This document shows positions 19,544-30,335 of a stretch of 64,000 nucleotides of DNA, piece after piece. The number at the start of each line of letters is the position of its first letter. Positions within the stretch are counted from its first letter, which is position 1. Made by a program: the position numbers and the translations under genes. This DNA comes from Desulfobacterales bacterium (lineage in GTDB: Bacteria > Desulfobacterota > Desulfobacteria > Desulfobacterales > UBA2156): contig DRHF01000109.1 of NCBI GenBank assembly GCA_011049715.1, positions 1 to 64,000 of the forward strand. Reading direction: 5' to 3'. The notes beneath the pieces are model-generated. The model made no database searches. It saw nothing but the letters and a program-made list of their open reading frames with translations, and was not told where the DNA came from.

Positions 19544-21238
19544 ATGGCACCAGCAAAGTATAAAAAATTGACCGAATCCTACACAAAACCCTACATCAAC
19601 GTATTCCTTATAGTCCTATTATTCATCTTAATTCTTTCCATTATTATCCTGGCATTGGTTCCGCCAATAAGCAGAGACGCTCTTATACACCATCTTGCTA
19701 TTCCTAAGCTCTATCTAAAACACGGCGCCATCTATGAAATTCCGGATCGTGTCTTTTCCTATTATCCAATGAATCTTGACCTTTTGTACATGATTCCTTT
19801 GTATTTTGAAAATGACATCATCCCAAAATTGATCCATTTCGCCTTTGCCGTTCTGACTGCATGGCTCATTTACGACTATCTAAAAAAAAGAACCGATACC
19901 TCATATGCCCTTATGGGCGCGCTTTTTTTTCTGTCGATTCCCATCATCGTCAAGCTTTCTATAACCGTCTATGTGGATTTGGGGCTGGTCTTTTTTTCGA
20001 CAGCATCTCTGCTGCTTCTGTTTAAATGGACTGAAAATCAACATAAACTCAAATATTTGATTGCCTCCGCCGTAACCTGTGGCCTCGCCCTCGGAACTAA
20101 GTACAATGGGCTGATTTCTCTGTTGTTATTAACTTCACTGGTACCTCTAATCTATATCCGCCACACTCACCAAAAAACTAAAGGCCAGATGAAAGCACTG
20201 GCCTTCGGCACCTTTTTTCTCCTGATCGCGTTAACCATCTTTTCGCCGTGGATGATCAGAAACTACAAATGGCAAAAAAATCCTGTATATCCTCTTTATA
20301 ATTCTTGGTTTCAATCGATCGGTTCAGAAGTGTCACCTTCCATATCCGATCCTGATACTGTAGAATCTAAAAGAGGCCTGGGACATTTTGCCGTTAGAAA
20401 ACTCGTTTATGGAGAAAAGTGGTGGGAAACACTTCTTATACCTGTTCGAATATTTTTTCAGGGTCGAGATGACAATCCAAAATATTTTGACGGAAAGCTT
20501 AATCCGTTTTTGCTGTTCTTACCATTTTTTGCCTTCATAAAAGGGAAAAAAAGATCCTCTTTTGTAAATTATGATAGAAAAATCTTTGCCTTTTTTTCAG
20601 GTTTTTTTCTGCTTTTTGCTTTCTTTCAAACCGACATGAGAATCCGTTGGGTTTCACCCATGCTTCCACCCCTTGTTATGCTCTCAATGCTCGGCCTCTA
20701 TGAAATGAATGTGTTCTCTTTTAAAAGAAGCACTATTTTTAGAAAAAAAATAATTGCAGTTTTTGTTTATGGTTCCATCATCGCCCTTTTTACAATTAAT
20801 TTCATCTACATTTTCAGGCAGTTTCATTATGTCGCCCCCCTTCCTTATATCACCGGAAAAATCAGCCGTGATGATTACATCGAACGTTTCCGACCCGAAT
20901 TTCGAGTCATCCGGTTTGCCAACCAAAACCTTCCCGAAACCGCTAAAATCCTTGCCTTGTTTATCGGCAACCGGGGGTATTACTTTGATCGTGAACTCTT
21001 TTTTGGGCAAGGATGGTTTAAAAAGCAGATCAAACATGCGAATTCGCCAAATGCCATTAAAACATCATTGAAGAAGAATGGGATAACACACCTGTTGTTG
21101 CGAAACGACCTGTTTTCAAATTGGTTAGACACTGTATTTAATTCTAACGAGAAGCAAATATTTTTATCCTTTTTCAACGACTATGCCACCATGCTGCATT
21201 CGCACGCTGGGTATTCCCTTTTTATTTTTTCATCATGA
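19544..21238 (+). CDS. Polytopic membrane protein, GT39/ArnT-like glycosyltransferase
   Basis: PPISRDALIHHLAIPKLYLKHGAI extracytoplasmic loop; multiple TM segments; 564 aa. Confidence 0.65.
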   Translation: MAPAKYKKLTESYTKPYINVFLIVLLFILILSIIILALVPPISRDALIHHLAIPKLYLKHGAIYEIPDRVFSYYPMNLDLLYMIPLYFENDIIPKLIHFAFAVLTAWLIYDYLKKRTDTSYALMGALFFLSIPIIVKLSITVYVDLGLVFFSTASLLLLFKWTENQHKLKYLIASAVTCGLALGTKYNGLISLLLLTSLVPLIYIRHTHQKTKGQMKALAFGTFFLLIALTIFSPWMIRNYKWQKNPVYPLYNSWFQSIGSEVSPSISDPDTVESKRGLGHFAVRKLVYGEKWWETLLIPVRIFFQGRDDNPKYFDGKLNPFLLFLPFFAFIKGKKRSSFVNYDRKIFAFFSGFFLLFAFFQTDMRIRWVSPMLPPLVMLSMLGLYEMNVFSFKRSTIFRKKIIAVFVYGSIIALFTINFIYIFRQFHYVAPLPYITGKISRDDYIERFRPEFRVIRFANQNLPETAKILALFIGNRGYYFDRELFFGQGWFKKQIKHANSPNAIKTSLKKNGITHLLLRNDLFSNWLDTVFNSNEKQIFLSFFNDYATMLHSHAGYSLFIFSS

Positions 21239-21499
21239 ATTTAGAGTTGCTGGAGGTCTTTTTATGGTTTTTGTTCCCCAACAGCTCCAGATATCGTTGT
21301 TTCCACTTAGAATTTAATAAAAATCTATCAATACTCTTTCGCATTTATAATAACCACTTGAAAATCTATATTTTTTCTGCTACCTTTAACGTATTATCAC
21401 TCTTTTCAATTTTGTTTACGACCATTTATTAAGAACATCTTTTGGGATTTTTACCTAATTTGCAAATACGCGCGGCATTAATCATTTTTTTCTTTATAG

Positions 21500-22453
21500 A
21501 TGGATCTTTCAAACGCTCACTTTCCTATGCAAAATAAAAAAATATCGGTAATTATTCCCGCTTATAATGAAGCGGAGAATATAGGGGATGTAATCAGTGA
21601 AATTCGATTACTGCATCCTGATTTTGAGATCATCGTTATCGACGATGGCTCCGACGACAACACATCAGAAGTGGCAACCCAGGCTGGGGCGATCGTCTAT
21701 CAGCATCCTTATAACATCGGCAACGGTGCGGCAATTAAAAGCGGGATGAGAGTTGCTTCTGGAGATATTTTAATTTTCATGGATGGGGATGGACAACATG
21801 ATCCGAATGATGTGGCACGGTTGTTGGAACATTTTCCTGAATATGACATGGTCGTGGGCGCACGCCGCCTCTCGGGACACACCTCAATGACACGAGCCTT
21901 TGGCAACAAGATATACAACTGGCTCGGAACATATGTTACTAATTTCCCAATTAAAGATCTTACCTCTGGTTTTCGAGCCATTAAGACTGAAATTGCTAAT
22001 AATTTTAGATACTTACTTCCCAACACATATTCTTACCCCACTACCTTGACCCTGGGGCTGCTTCGAAGCGGCAGAAGTGTGAAATACATACCTATCATGG
22101 CACGGATGCGAAAAAAGGGTACAAGTGACATTAAGTTGGTTCGAGATGGAGCCAGATTTTTTATGATCATCATACGCATCTGCACCCATTACTCTCCAAT
22201 GCGGATTTTTCTACCGGTAAGCTTATGCATGTTTGCCCTGGGCCTGATTCGTTATATCCATTCTTTCCTAACAGAAGGACGTTTCACCAACATGAGTGCA
22301 CTGCTATTCGTTACATCTGTTATTATTTTTATGATGAGCTTGATTTCAGAGCAGATCAGCCAGATGCGTTTCGAAAGGCGCGGACACCGATCACCCCTTC
22401 AACAAACTGACGGGGGCTCAGGTAACGAAAAACCACAGGCTCCCATAACATGA
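21500..22453 (+). CDS. Family 2 glycosyltransferase with C-terminal TM segments
   Basis: SVIIPAYNEAENIGDVISEI, IVIDDGSDDNTSEVA, FMDGDGQHDPND. Confidence 0.9.
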   Translation: MDLSNAHFPMQNKKISVIIPAYNEAENIGDVISEIRLLHPDFEIIVIDDGSDDNTSEVATQAGAIVYQHPYNIGNGAAIKSGMRVASGDILIFMDGDGQHDPNDVARLLEHFPEYDMVVGARRLSGHTSMTRAFGNKIYNWLGTYVTNFPIKDLTSGFRAIKTEIANNFRYLLPNTYSYPTTLTLGLLRSGRSVKYIPIMARMRKKGTSDIKLVRDGARFFMIIIRICTHYSPMRIFLPVSLCMFALGLIRYIHSFLTEGRFTNMSALLFVTSVIIFMMSLISEQISQMRFERRGHRSPLQQTDGGSGNEKPQAPIT

Positions 22454-23595
22454 GTTCTGTTGAGAATTGTACCTCGGAACTCTCACCAAACTTACTTCAT
22501 CGAATTACGTTTGAAATGCCTTTTAAACTGCTGGTTATTACCCGAAATTATCCTCCTCAAACTGGTGGTCTTGAGAATTTCAGTTTTAATTTAATTCGAG
22601 AACTCAAAAGACATCTACCTGTTCAGACAATAACTCTCAAGAAAACAAAATTCCACTTATTATTGTTTTTTCCCATTTCAATTATTTTGGGTCTATTTTT
22701 TATAAAAACCAAATCGATCTCTATCGTCCACATTTGCGATGGGTTTTTGTCCCCAGTCGGGTTTGTCTTGAAACTATTTACTCGCACGCAAGTCACTGCA
22801 ACTGTTCATGGCCTTGACGTCACTTATGGAAATCTTATCTATCAGTTTTTAATCCCGAAATGTCTCAATAAACTAAATAAAATCATATGCGTCAGCCGAA
22901 GCACGCGAGATGAATGTGTCAAGAGAGGAATTTTAGCAAAACGCTGTAACGTCATTCCAAACGGAATTAATGTGGATGCCATTTATCTTTCAACAGGAAA
23001 AGAGAAGCTGCTTGAACAAATTAAAGGTGAACTAAAGTGCTCTCTAAAAAATAAAATGATCCTTGTCACAGTTGGAAGATTGGTAAAACGGAAGGGAATC
23101 GGTTGGTTTGTTGAAACTGTGATGTCTAGGCTTAGACAGGGCTATATCTACATAATCGTTGGTACAGGACCTGAATTCTCAAATATTCAAGAAATTATTC
23201 ATAAAAAAAGACTTCATGAACGGGTCCTATTGATTGGCAAAAAGCCCGATCGATTTCGCGATATTCTACTGAACGCAGCAGACGCTTTCATTATGCCAAA
23301 CATTTCTATACCCGACGATGTCGAAGGATTTGGAATTTCTGCCCTGGAAGCAGGGGCATGCGGTTTGCCGGTGATTGCATCCAACATTCAAGGGATTCGT
23401 GATGCCGTATTGGATGGTATCACCGGTTATCTAGTTGAGGAGGGGGATGTGGAGGGATATATATCTAAAATTCACTCGTTGGATTTTGAACGAGCTAAAA
23501 TTCGATCTGTTGTGATCAGCATGTTTAACTGGGAGAAAATCGGCCGGCTATATGTTCAAGCGTTGATCCCAGGCAATAAAAGAAGCTTTTGTTGA
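22450..23595 (+). CDS. Family 4 glycosyltransferase
   Basis: TRNYPPQTGGLENFSFNLIREL, NVIPNGINVDAI, VGRLVKRKGI, EGFGISALEAGACGLPVIAS; 4-bp overlap with upstream gene. Confidence 0.9.
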   Translation: MSSVENCTSELSPNLLHRITFEMPFKLLVITRNYPPQTGGLENFSFNLIRELKRHLPVQTITLKKTKFHLLLFFPISIILGLFFIKTKSISIVHICDGFLSPVGFVLKLFTRTQVTATVHGLDVTYGNLIYQFLIPKCLNKLNKIICVSRSTRDECVKRGILAKRCNVIPNGINVDAIYLSTGKEKLLEQIKGELKCSLKNKMILVTVGRLVKRKGIGWFVETVMSRLRQGYIYIIVGTGPEFSNIQEIIHKKRLHERVLLIGKKPDRFRDILLNAADAFIMPNISIPDDVEGFGISALEAGACGLPVIASNIQGIRDAVLDGITGYLVEEGDVEGYISKIHSLDFERAKIRSVVISMFNWEKIGRLYVQALIPGNKRSFC

Positions 23596-23658
23596 AAATG
23601 AACGCAGATAAAATTTAAGAAGCTTTTCTATTTAAAACTACATAAGGAATAAATTGAA

Positions 23659-24420
23659 TTAGGCTGGCTTTTGCAAAAGCCAAATATAACCGGGACACAG
23701 CCAATAAGCATACTTAACAATCAAACCGGCGAGTCTGGCTTTTTTTGAGTCTGGCTCGATCATGTATTCAGCATGAAATTTCTCCGGTTCTTCAATAATT
23801 CTTTGTGTGTAATCAATACACTCAAAATTTTGAACAAGCTTCTTTAATCCCCAATATGATCGATGGTTTTCATAATATAAATTACTCTTACCCGATGCAC
23901 GAATATAAAAATTTGCGAGTGGTTTCGGAATCACTGAAAGAAAGGGCAGATTGTAATGCGGCTCCATGATTTTCATCCTATTTCCAGCTGAAAAAAAACA
24001 AACCCCTTCTGGTTTTAAAACCCTAAAGACTTCTTCCATTAGTCCGCTGGCATCCGGCACATGCTCATAAATATGGGCACAAACTACAACATCAAATAAC
24101 TTTTGAGAAAATTTTATTTTCAGGGAATCATTTTTAATAAATGTCAAATTGTCTTTTTTAAATTTTTTTTCTGCAAAATTAATTGCTGATTCGTCAATAT
24201 CGATCCCCAAAACCTGACCGAAATGATCAGCAAGATAGTTAGAAATTATTCCTGTAGAACACCCTACGTCTAATAGTGATTGGGAATGAAAATCTGATTG
24301 AAAAAAATCATTTAAAACCGCGACTATCGTTTTTGCTTTTCTTTCTCTGCCTTCATAGTCATACATTTGTTTATGCAGTATTTCCGAGAAATTGTATTGA
24401 TAATCTCTATTTTTCTTCAT
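23659..24420 (-). CDS. SAM-dependent methyltransferase
   Basis: SLLDVGCSTGIISNYLADHFGQVLGIDIDE. Confidence 0.88.
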   Translation of the reverse strand: MKKNRDYQYNFSEILHKQMYDYEGRERKAKTIVAVLNDFFQSDFHSQSLLDVGCSTGIISNYLADHFGQVLGIDIDESAINFAEKKFKKDNLTFIKNDSLKIKFSQKLFDVVVCAHIYEHVPDASGLMEEVFRVLKPEGVCFFSAGNRMKIMEPHYNLPFLSVIPKPLANFYIRASGKSNLYYENHRSYWGLKKLVQNFECIDYTQRIIEEPEKFHAEYMIEPDSKKARLAGLIVKYAYWLCPGYIWLLQKPA

Positions 24421-25543
24421 AGGACACTTTCAACATTATCTCTTCAAGGATGACTGCCAAATCCTCCCAAGTTGGGATTGGTGGATAATCCGTTATTCTA
24501 TCGGAGAATCTCCCTTCAAGCACTTCAGAAAGAGATTTAACATCTCCGGCCTTGTAAAGCCATTCGGGATGATTTCGAAATAATAACTTCAAACTGCCAA
24601 CCTCGGCTGCAACGATTGGAACATCGCAGGCCATGAATTCCCTTGTTTTCTGAGGAAAGCAATATTTCCCAAACTCATCGTCTGCATAGCAGATCACAGC
24701 AATATCCAATGAATTAATAAACAAAGGCACTTTATCAAATGGTAGGATTCCTAGGTAATGAACACGGTCATCTATTGGAATTTGTAAATTCTTATCAAGG
24801 GAGCCCGCCAATGCGAGGTGCAAATGATAATATTTTTCTCTTAACTTCATAAATGTTTCTATCAACAAATGCACATCCCTATTTTTGAATAACCCACCAG
24901 CAGTTCCAACGATAAATGCATCCCGGGGTAGGCCAAAGGTTTCCCGGCAATGCATTTTATTAAATGGTTTAAATAAGTCATTTCGAACTGCAAATTCGAT
25001 TGGATACACGTGTTTGGTTCTTCCATATTTTTCTTTTATTAACTTTGTAAAGGGTATACTTAAACAGGTTATCGCATCACTCTCCCTGATGGCCCAGTGA
25101 TAAAGCTGTTTCATAATCGGAAGTTTGGCCACAAAAAATTCTGCAAAATTATCATATATGTCAAAAATCACCGGGACTTTAAATAGTCGTCCAAGTATAC
25201 AGCCGATGACGCCAAAAAATGAGTCTGAGCAAGCCCACATGACATCTGACTTCATCGCATAGGAGCGAGCTGTTCTAATAAAACGAAGTAATCCTGGAAG
25301 TTTCATAAATGTAGCATTTATACTATGCCATGCCACCAGTTCATCCTGAAACAAACCCTCTTTTTTATCTGAATAGCTCAAGCACAATCCCTGAACTTTA
25401 TGACCCTTTTGAGCCAGTGCTAACGGAATTTCTCTAAACCGGCCAAAACGATCATCAATTAGATCCTTATTCATGTATTGGCGTTTCGTTAAAACTAATA
25501 TTTTCATGACTTGAGGATATCCTAATTCAAGATTTAGATACAA
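24407..25543 (-). CDS. Family 4-like glycosyltransferase
   Basis: FIVGTAGGLFKNRDVHLLIETFMKL, FPQKTREFMACDVPIVAAEVG. Confidence 0.8.
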   Translation of the reverse strand: MYLNLELGYPQVMKILVLTKRQYMNKDLIDDRFGRFREIPLALAQKGHKVQGLCLSYSDKKEGLFQDELVAWHSINATFMKLPGLLRFIRTARSYAMKSDVMWACSDSFFGVIGCILGRLFKVPVIFDIYDNFAEFFVAKLPIMKQLYHWAIRESDAITCLSIPFTKLIKEKYGRTKHVYPIEFAVRNDLFKPFNKMHCRETFGLPRDAFIVGTAGGLFKNRDVHLLIETFMKLREKYYHLHLALAGSLDKNLQIPIDDRVHYLGILPFDKVPLFINSLDIAVICYADDEFGKYCFPQKTREFMACDVPIVAAEVGSLKLLFRNHPEWLYKAGDVKSLSEVLEGRFSDRITDYPPIPTWEDLAVILEEIMLKVSYEEK

Positions 25544-26436
25544 TTGTTTTTTCCAATCCAGCGTCGTTTAGGCCTTATTTTCAGTGGTAAAGGTGATAGT
25601 ATTAATGCTATTAATGGGGCCATACTCTTATGGCGTATTGTGCGAATGGCAGCTCGAATGGCTAGAACAAAGGTTTTCAACATGATAGAAAGTATTTTTT
25701 TTAATGGGTTTTTGAATAGGATGAAACACAACAGATAGTGCATCCGAGCCATATGATATTCATAGAAGAATGATCCAATCCTTGCTGAATGACTACCTTT
25801 ATGAGATACTAATTCCTTTTCTATCAAGATAATGGGAACACCCTTTTCGTTAGCCCGAAAGGATAGTTCTATATCTTCGCCATACATAAAAAATTTATCA
25901 TCAAGATAGCCTACTGTATTGAGAAACGATAAATCAAATGCCAAAGCACAACCAGTTATATAATAAAACCAAACATTTGATTCGGGTATCCAGGTATTAA
26001 CTATCAAACCCAAATATTTATGATAATAATTGCCTTTATTTATTCGTTTGTCCCATTTAATTGTTGGAGCTATTAATGTTGATGGCCATTGATTGAATGC
26101 TTTGATCAGTTGCATTTGAGCTCCATCTAACAATACCGCATCATTATTTAATAAAAGAAACCACTTAAAATCTCTCTTTACAGCTTCCGTAATCGCAAGA
26201 TTTGCTCCTGCTGCAAAACCCATATTTTCATCTGGAAAAAACATTTGGATATCTTCTTCTTTTTGAAAAATATCCAACAGTTTTTCTTTTTCATTTAGTT
26301 CGGCTGAATTATCAACGAGAAATATCTTCGAATATAAGGTTTTTCTAACCGAATTGATGCAGTTCATAGTGTCCTGAATAGCAAAGTAATTTAATACAAT
26401 AACCGCAATTTTATTATTAGTCACTTTTCCCCACAC
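25534..26436 (-). CDS. Family 2 glycosyltransferase (rhamnosyltransferase-like)
   Basis: IAVIVLNYFAIQDTMNCINSV, LLLNNDAVL, YGEDIELSFRANEKG; true start may be the internal GTG (MTNNKIAV). Confidence 0.85.
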   Translation of the reverse strand: MWGKVTNNKIAVIVLNYFAIQDTMNCINSVRKTLYSKIFLVDNSAELNEKEKLLDIFQKEEDIQMFFPDENMGFAAGANLAITEAVKRDFKWFLLLNNDAVLLDGAQMQLIKAFNQWPSTLIAPTIKWDKRINKGNYYHKYLGLIVNTWIPESNVWFYYITGCALAFDLSFLNTVGYLDDKFFMYGEDIELSFRANEKGVPIILIEKELVSHKGSHSARIGSFFYEYHMARMHYLLCFILFKNPLKKILSIMLKTFVLAIRAAIRTIRHKSMAPLIALILSPLPLKIRPKRRWIGKNNCI

Positions 26437-26439
26437 GGA

Positions 26440-27914
26440 TGGAAATTTTGTAAACGTTCACAGGGTTAGTTAGTAAAACTTTACGATAACCATACTACGC
26501 TTGGTTTTTGCTGTTTAAAGTACGATGAGATGGCATTCACCAATATTGGGAATGTGGCCTCAGAGCGCTGACGGCAAGTTTGCCTCACTGACAGGATACG
26601 CTCCACCCACCGGTTGCCTTTCTGGCTCTGAGTACCATTGCTTCTTTTTCGCCACAATACGCCGAAGCGAAGCGCCCGTTCCGCTCGATTGTTGGTGGGC
26701 TCAACATCGGATTCATCCAAAAAGACCCAAAGTGAATCCAACTCATCCAATATCCGACGGGCCAGCTTACCCGCATCATCATCGGCGCCTTCAAACAGCA
26801 GCAAAAGCAGTATTAAACGAGAATAAAAATCGGTCCACTGTTTTTGTTTCGGAGGTGCCTGGGCAAATTGACAAAGATGTTTCAGCTCGGCAGTCAATTG
26901 CTCACCAAAGCGTTGAACCGATTCATCCTTTCGTTCCGACAATGCCTTGGCACGGCGGATCAAATGGGCTAAACACAGCTGGCGATGATTGATCCAGTTT
27001 TTATAGACCCCATAGTCGTCACTGATGAGAATACCACGCCAGTCCTCAATTAGTGCCTCAAAGGCTTTTTGAGACCGGTTGGGGTGAACCAAAAAGAAAC
27101 AGACGTTTTTATTGACCATGGTCCAAAGCCATTTGAGCTTACCGTTTTCAAACCAGGAGGTCTCATCGATGCCGTTGACACCGGAAGTTCTGGCGATCCG
27201 GCCGATGCGTTCATAGATAGGTTTTATGGCTTCTGATGCCCGATCTAAAACTTATTGGATACCGCCAACAGAGATGGGAACATCCAAAACACTGTTGCAA
27301 AAGCGTTGGACAGCTTGACGGCTCATGCCTTCGGTGCCGCTGAGTTCTGCGATCAAGGCGCTGAACCGGGGACCATAGCCGGATTGAAACTCATTTGGCA
27401 GTGTTGCCTTAACCGTTTGTCCACACAGCCGGCATTTGCCCTGTTGCAGTATGTAATGGGTGACATCCATTTGGATTTTTGGAAGTTCAATCACTTGATG
27501 CGTGTAATAGGATTTCAACCGGTTACCGTTAAAGTCTAAGTTTCCACATGAACCCTGCTTCGGTACAATTTTTACCATATGAGTCGGTTTCAGCAGTTGC
27601 TGGCGATATCCTTTATGGCCTTTCTGAGCGCCTCTTTTACGTTTCTTTTTGTCGGCCTTCTTCTTGAGCTGCTTAAAAGGGCCGTCCGATGAAGGCGGTT
27701 TATTCGAGTTTTGAGAATTTTGATTGAGCCGATTTTCTAATTGCTCAATACGCTTGGCCAACTGATCAATTTTGACAACTAATTGAGCGTTGATCTGCTC
27801 CTGGGCCTCAATATATCTGCGGACCGCTTCGGGAGTTTTAAGCCACTCAGACAAGGAAAAAGGTCTTCTAAATTCCATGCCTGAAAGGCTATCATAGTGA
27901 GACTCCGCCCGCAA
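26440..27914 (-). mobile_element. IS66-family (tnpC-type) insertion sequence, damaged
   Basis: IS66 transposase halves with NSNKPPSSDG, GMSRQAVQRF, DETSWFENG, LCLAHLIRRAKAL, NNRAERALRFGVLWRKRS; tnpA/tnpB not seen; outer boundaries approximate. Confidence 0.9.
26481..27914 (-). pseudogene. IS66 transposase interrupted by one in-frame TAA stop
   Basis: ORFs 27252-27914 and 26481-27119 are in the same frame; read-through ...VGGIQ*VLDRASEAIKPIYERIGRIARTSGVNGIDETSWFENGKLKWLW... Confidence 0.88.
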
Positions 27915-27954
27915 AGCGGGTGGCCTCAGGAAGCCCCAAAGGGGCTATTATGAT

Positions 27955-28377
27955 TTATTCAAAATCAAAATCCAGTTGTTTTACAGCTTCTTCCTGTTCA
28001 CGAATATATTTGCGGATGGTTTCTTCATCCAAACCAACTGTACTCACGCAGTATCCTCGGGACCAGAAATGCTTACCCTTCGTTTGTTTGCTTTTTAGCA
28101 AATACCGGTGGATTCGAACTGCGCTCTTTCCTTTCAAGAAACCAATTACAAACGCAATGCTGAACTTCGGAGGAACGCTCAGACACATGTATATATGGTC
28201 CAACCTCAAATTGCCTTCCAATAATTCAACTTCACGTTGCCGACAAAGATCTTTTAGAATATCGCCAACATTGCGCTTAAATTTCCCGTATAATTTCCTT
28301 TTCCGATACTTTGGAACAATGACCACATGGTATTTGCAATCCCAACGAACGCGCGATAAACTTTGCCAATCATGCAT
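27955..28377 (-). CDS. tnpA: IS200/IS605-family transposase TnpA (Y1 HUH)
   Basis: KYHVVIVPKYRKRKLYG, LEGNLRLDHIYMCLSVPPKFS, FWSRGYCVSTVG. Confidence 0.95.
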   Translation of the reverse strand: MHDWQSLSRVRWDCKYHVVIVPKYRKRKLYGKFKRNVGDILKDLCRQREVELLEGNLRLDHIYMCLSVPPKFSIAFVIGFLKGKSAVRIHRYLLKSKQTKGKHFWSRGYCVSTVGLDEETIRKYIREQEEAVKQLDFDFE

Positions 28378-28439
28378 AGGTTCTTCCTCCTTATGTCCCT
28401 AATGGGGCTTTCCTGGAGGAAGAACCTATTTTATTTCTC
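28376..28439 (-). promoter_or_regulatory. Long 5'UTR hairpin sequestering the tnpA Shine-Dalgarno and start codon
   Basis: Perfect 15-bp stem ATAGGTTCTTCCTCC / GGAGGAAGAACCTAT ending inside the ATG. Confidence 0.8.
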
Positions 28440-28539
28440 GCCGGAATGGTAGAACCTTTCCGGGTCCACCACTAAAAGTGGTGGCTTAATATCGGAGTTA
28501 AATACCCTTGTTTTTATTTACCTAAGATATGAGCTTATT

Positions 28540-29454
28540 CTATTTTTTTCCCCACCTAAAACAGTAATGAATTATTGTCTCCATCAGCGAGTTATAAAGC
28601 GTGGAAATCAATCCATAAATTCCAAAGAGGCTGAGGCATGATTTAAATGTTTTAATTTTAAAATAATTAGCCAGCTCATTATTAGATATTCTCGAATAGT
28701 ATGCAAACAATGAAGCGTTAGTCATTAAGTGCATTTTGATTTTTTCTTCGCGATTTTTTTTTGAAAGCATGCTATTATCATGAACTCTGTATCTTGCAGG
28801 CGTTATGTCCCCCAAATATTTTCCTTTGCCATACTGCCCAAGAAGCGACCACAGAAACAAATCACCAATTTTAGCTATAGCCATTTCTGGCGGAAAGGCA
28901 GTTATTACATTTCGAAAGCAAGTCGTTAATGTAAATATAGGGGTACGTCTTTGCAATTCAGTTGACTCTAGGTCTCTAAGAGCTCCACCAAAGTTTATAT
29001 TAAGATCTCCAGTTTCATCAAAAGGCTGTGAATTATGATATGTAAGTACATAATCTGGATTTTCTTCCAAAAAAGTCACTTGCTTTTGAAGTTTATGTGG
29101 ATCAACCCAGTAATCATCTCCGTCACAAAGGGCAATGTACTTTGCCCTACTTTGTTTGATGGCAATCGGAGCTATTCTTCTACCCTTTGAATATTGATTT
29201 TCTTCTTGAAGAATAAGCCTTATTATATTTTTGTATTTTCGTGCATACTGCGTGATGATGTTTTTTGTAGAATCGGTTGAAGCATCATCATGAATAATTA
29301 TTTCAAAAGGAAAGTCGGTTTCTTGGTTTAAAAACCCTTCGACTGCATCTTCGATATAATTTTCATGGTTATAAGTAATACAACAAACGCTCACTAAAGG
29401 AGTATTGCTATTACTCCAATTTTTCATTATTTCTTGCTCGGTTTTTGCTCTCAT
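28540..29454 (-). CDS. Family 2 glycosyltransferase
   Basis: PLVSVCCITYNHENYIEDAVEGFLNQ, IIHDDASTDSTKNII, CDGDDYW. Confidence 0.9.
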   Translation of the reverse strand: MRAKTEQEIMKNWSNSNTPLVSVCCITYNHENYIEDAVEGFLNQETDFPFEIIIHDDASTDSTKNIITQYARKYKNIIRLILQEENQYSKGRRIAPIAIKQSRAKYIALCDGDDYWVDPHKLQKQVTFLEENPDYVLTYHNSQPFDETGDLNINFGGALRDLESTELQRRTPIFTLTTCFRNVITAFPPEMAIAKIGDLFLWSLLGQYGKGKYLGDITPARYRVHDNSMLSKKNREEKIKMHLMTNASLFAYYSRISNNELANYFKIKTFKSCLSLFGIYGLISTLYNSLMETIIHYCFRWGKK

Positions 29455-29522
29455 ACAGATCTCTTATCCTTAATACCCTTAAATAAATTCTCAAACCTCA
29501 CTTACCAATCGGCAAGCTACTT

Positions 29523-30335
29523 TCATGGTTTCTTAACAATATATAGAACACTCTGTTGTGTTATTCCATGTTTGACAAACTGTTGAATACCAAATTCTTC
29601 AACACCCAACTGCTCCAATTCAAAGCCTGCTTCAATAATGCGATCAATAAACCCTTGTTTTGAGTACTTTCTCACATGATCACCTTGGCCAAATCGACGC
29701 CATCTTTCTGCAACATCGCTACAATCAGGATTTTCATCTATTTCCTTAAGTGACAAATCAATGGGAACCATAAGAATGCCTTGACCGCCATTTTTCAGGA
29801 TCCTGTACAATTCCCTTAAAGCCTGACGGTCATCTTCAACATGTTCAAGCATATGTGAGCAAATGAAAAGATCAAAATAGTAATCATTATAAATAGTCAT
29901 ATCTGAGATATCTACTTTATCGTTTACCCCATCTGCGTGGAGATCTGCTGTACGATAATGAAAATAAGGTAATCCTGAGAATTCAGAGATTATAAATGAA
30001 GACAAACCTTTAGTAGGTGCTAAATCAAGCGTATTGAATGAAGTTTTTTTAGAACTTAATTTCTTGCTGATAAATTGTCGCAGATAGATTGCGTACAGCC
30101 TGTCTCTATCAGCAGCGCCACAATGAGGGCAAGAATATTGCTCTCGATTGCACGTTTCGGCTGGTCCTATTTTGTACCCATATTTCTTGAAATTATCAAA
30201 ATAAAACCTGGGAAGTGGCCGAAAACTAATAACTTTTTTCTTGCAAACACTACAGCTATATTTGCCAAAAATATGTATTGCCCCACTGAAATACCTTACA
30301 ATCTCTCTCAATATCCTTTTCCAAATTTTTATCAT
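29523..30335 (-). CDS. Methyltransferase with N-terminal Cys-rich segment
   Basis: CSVCKK / YSCPHCGAADRDR zinc-ribbon-like segment; HMLEHVEDDRQALRELYRILKNGG. Confidence 0.8.
   Translation of the reverse strand: MIKIWKRILREIVRYFSGAIHIFGKYSCSVCKKKVISFRPLPRFYFDNFKKYGYKIGPAETCNREQYSCPHCGAADRDRLYAIYLRQFISKKLSSKKTSFNTLDLAPTKGLSSFIISEFSGLPYFHYRTADLHADGVNDKVDISDMTIYNDYYFDLFICSHMLEHVEDDRQALRELYRILKNGGQGILMVPIDLSLKEIDENPDCSDVAERWRRFGQGDHVRKYSKQGFIDRIIEAGFELEQLGVEEFGIQQFVKHGITQQSVLYIVKKP

Larger units (their letters stand above)
27900..28490 (-). mobile_element. IS200/IS605-family element with terminal hairpins
   Basis: TnpA plus hairpins CCACCACTTTTAGTGGTGG (5' side) and AGCCCCTTTGGGGCT / CCCGCTTTGCGGG (3' side); boundaries approximate. 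Confidence 0.8.

Noticed and set aside
19386-19586. Minus-strand ORF ending ...LEHAEFAKVKPMVDLIF
   Set aside because: May be a degraded gene fragment, but no family could be named and it overlaps the start of the next gene
26525-26992. 155-aa plus-strand ORF over the IS66 element
   Set aside because: Antisense shadow of the IS66 transposase
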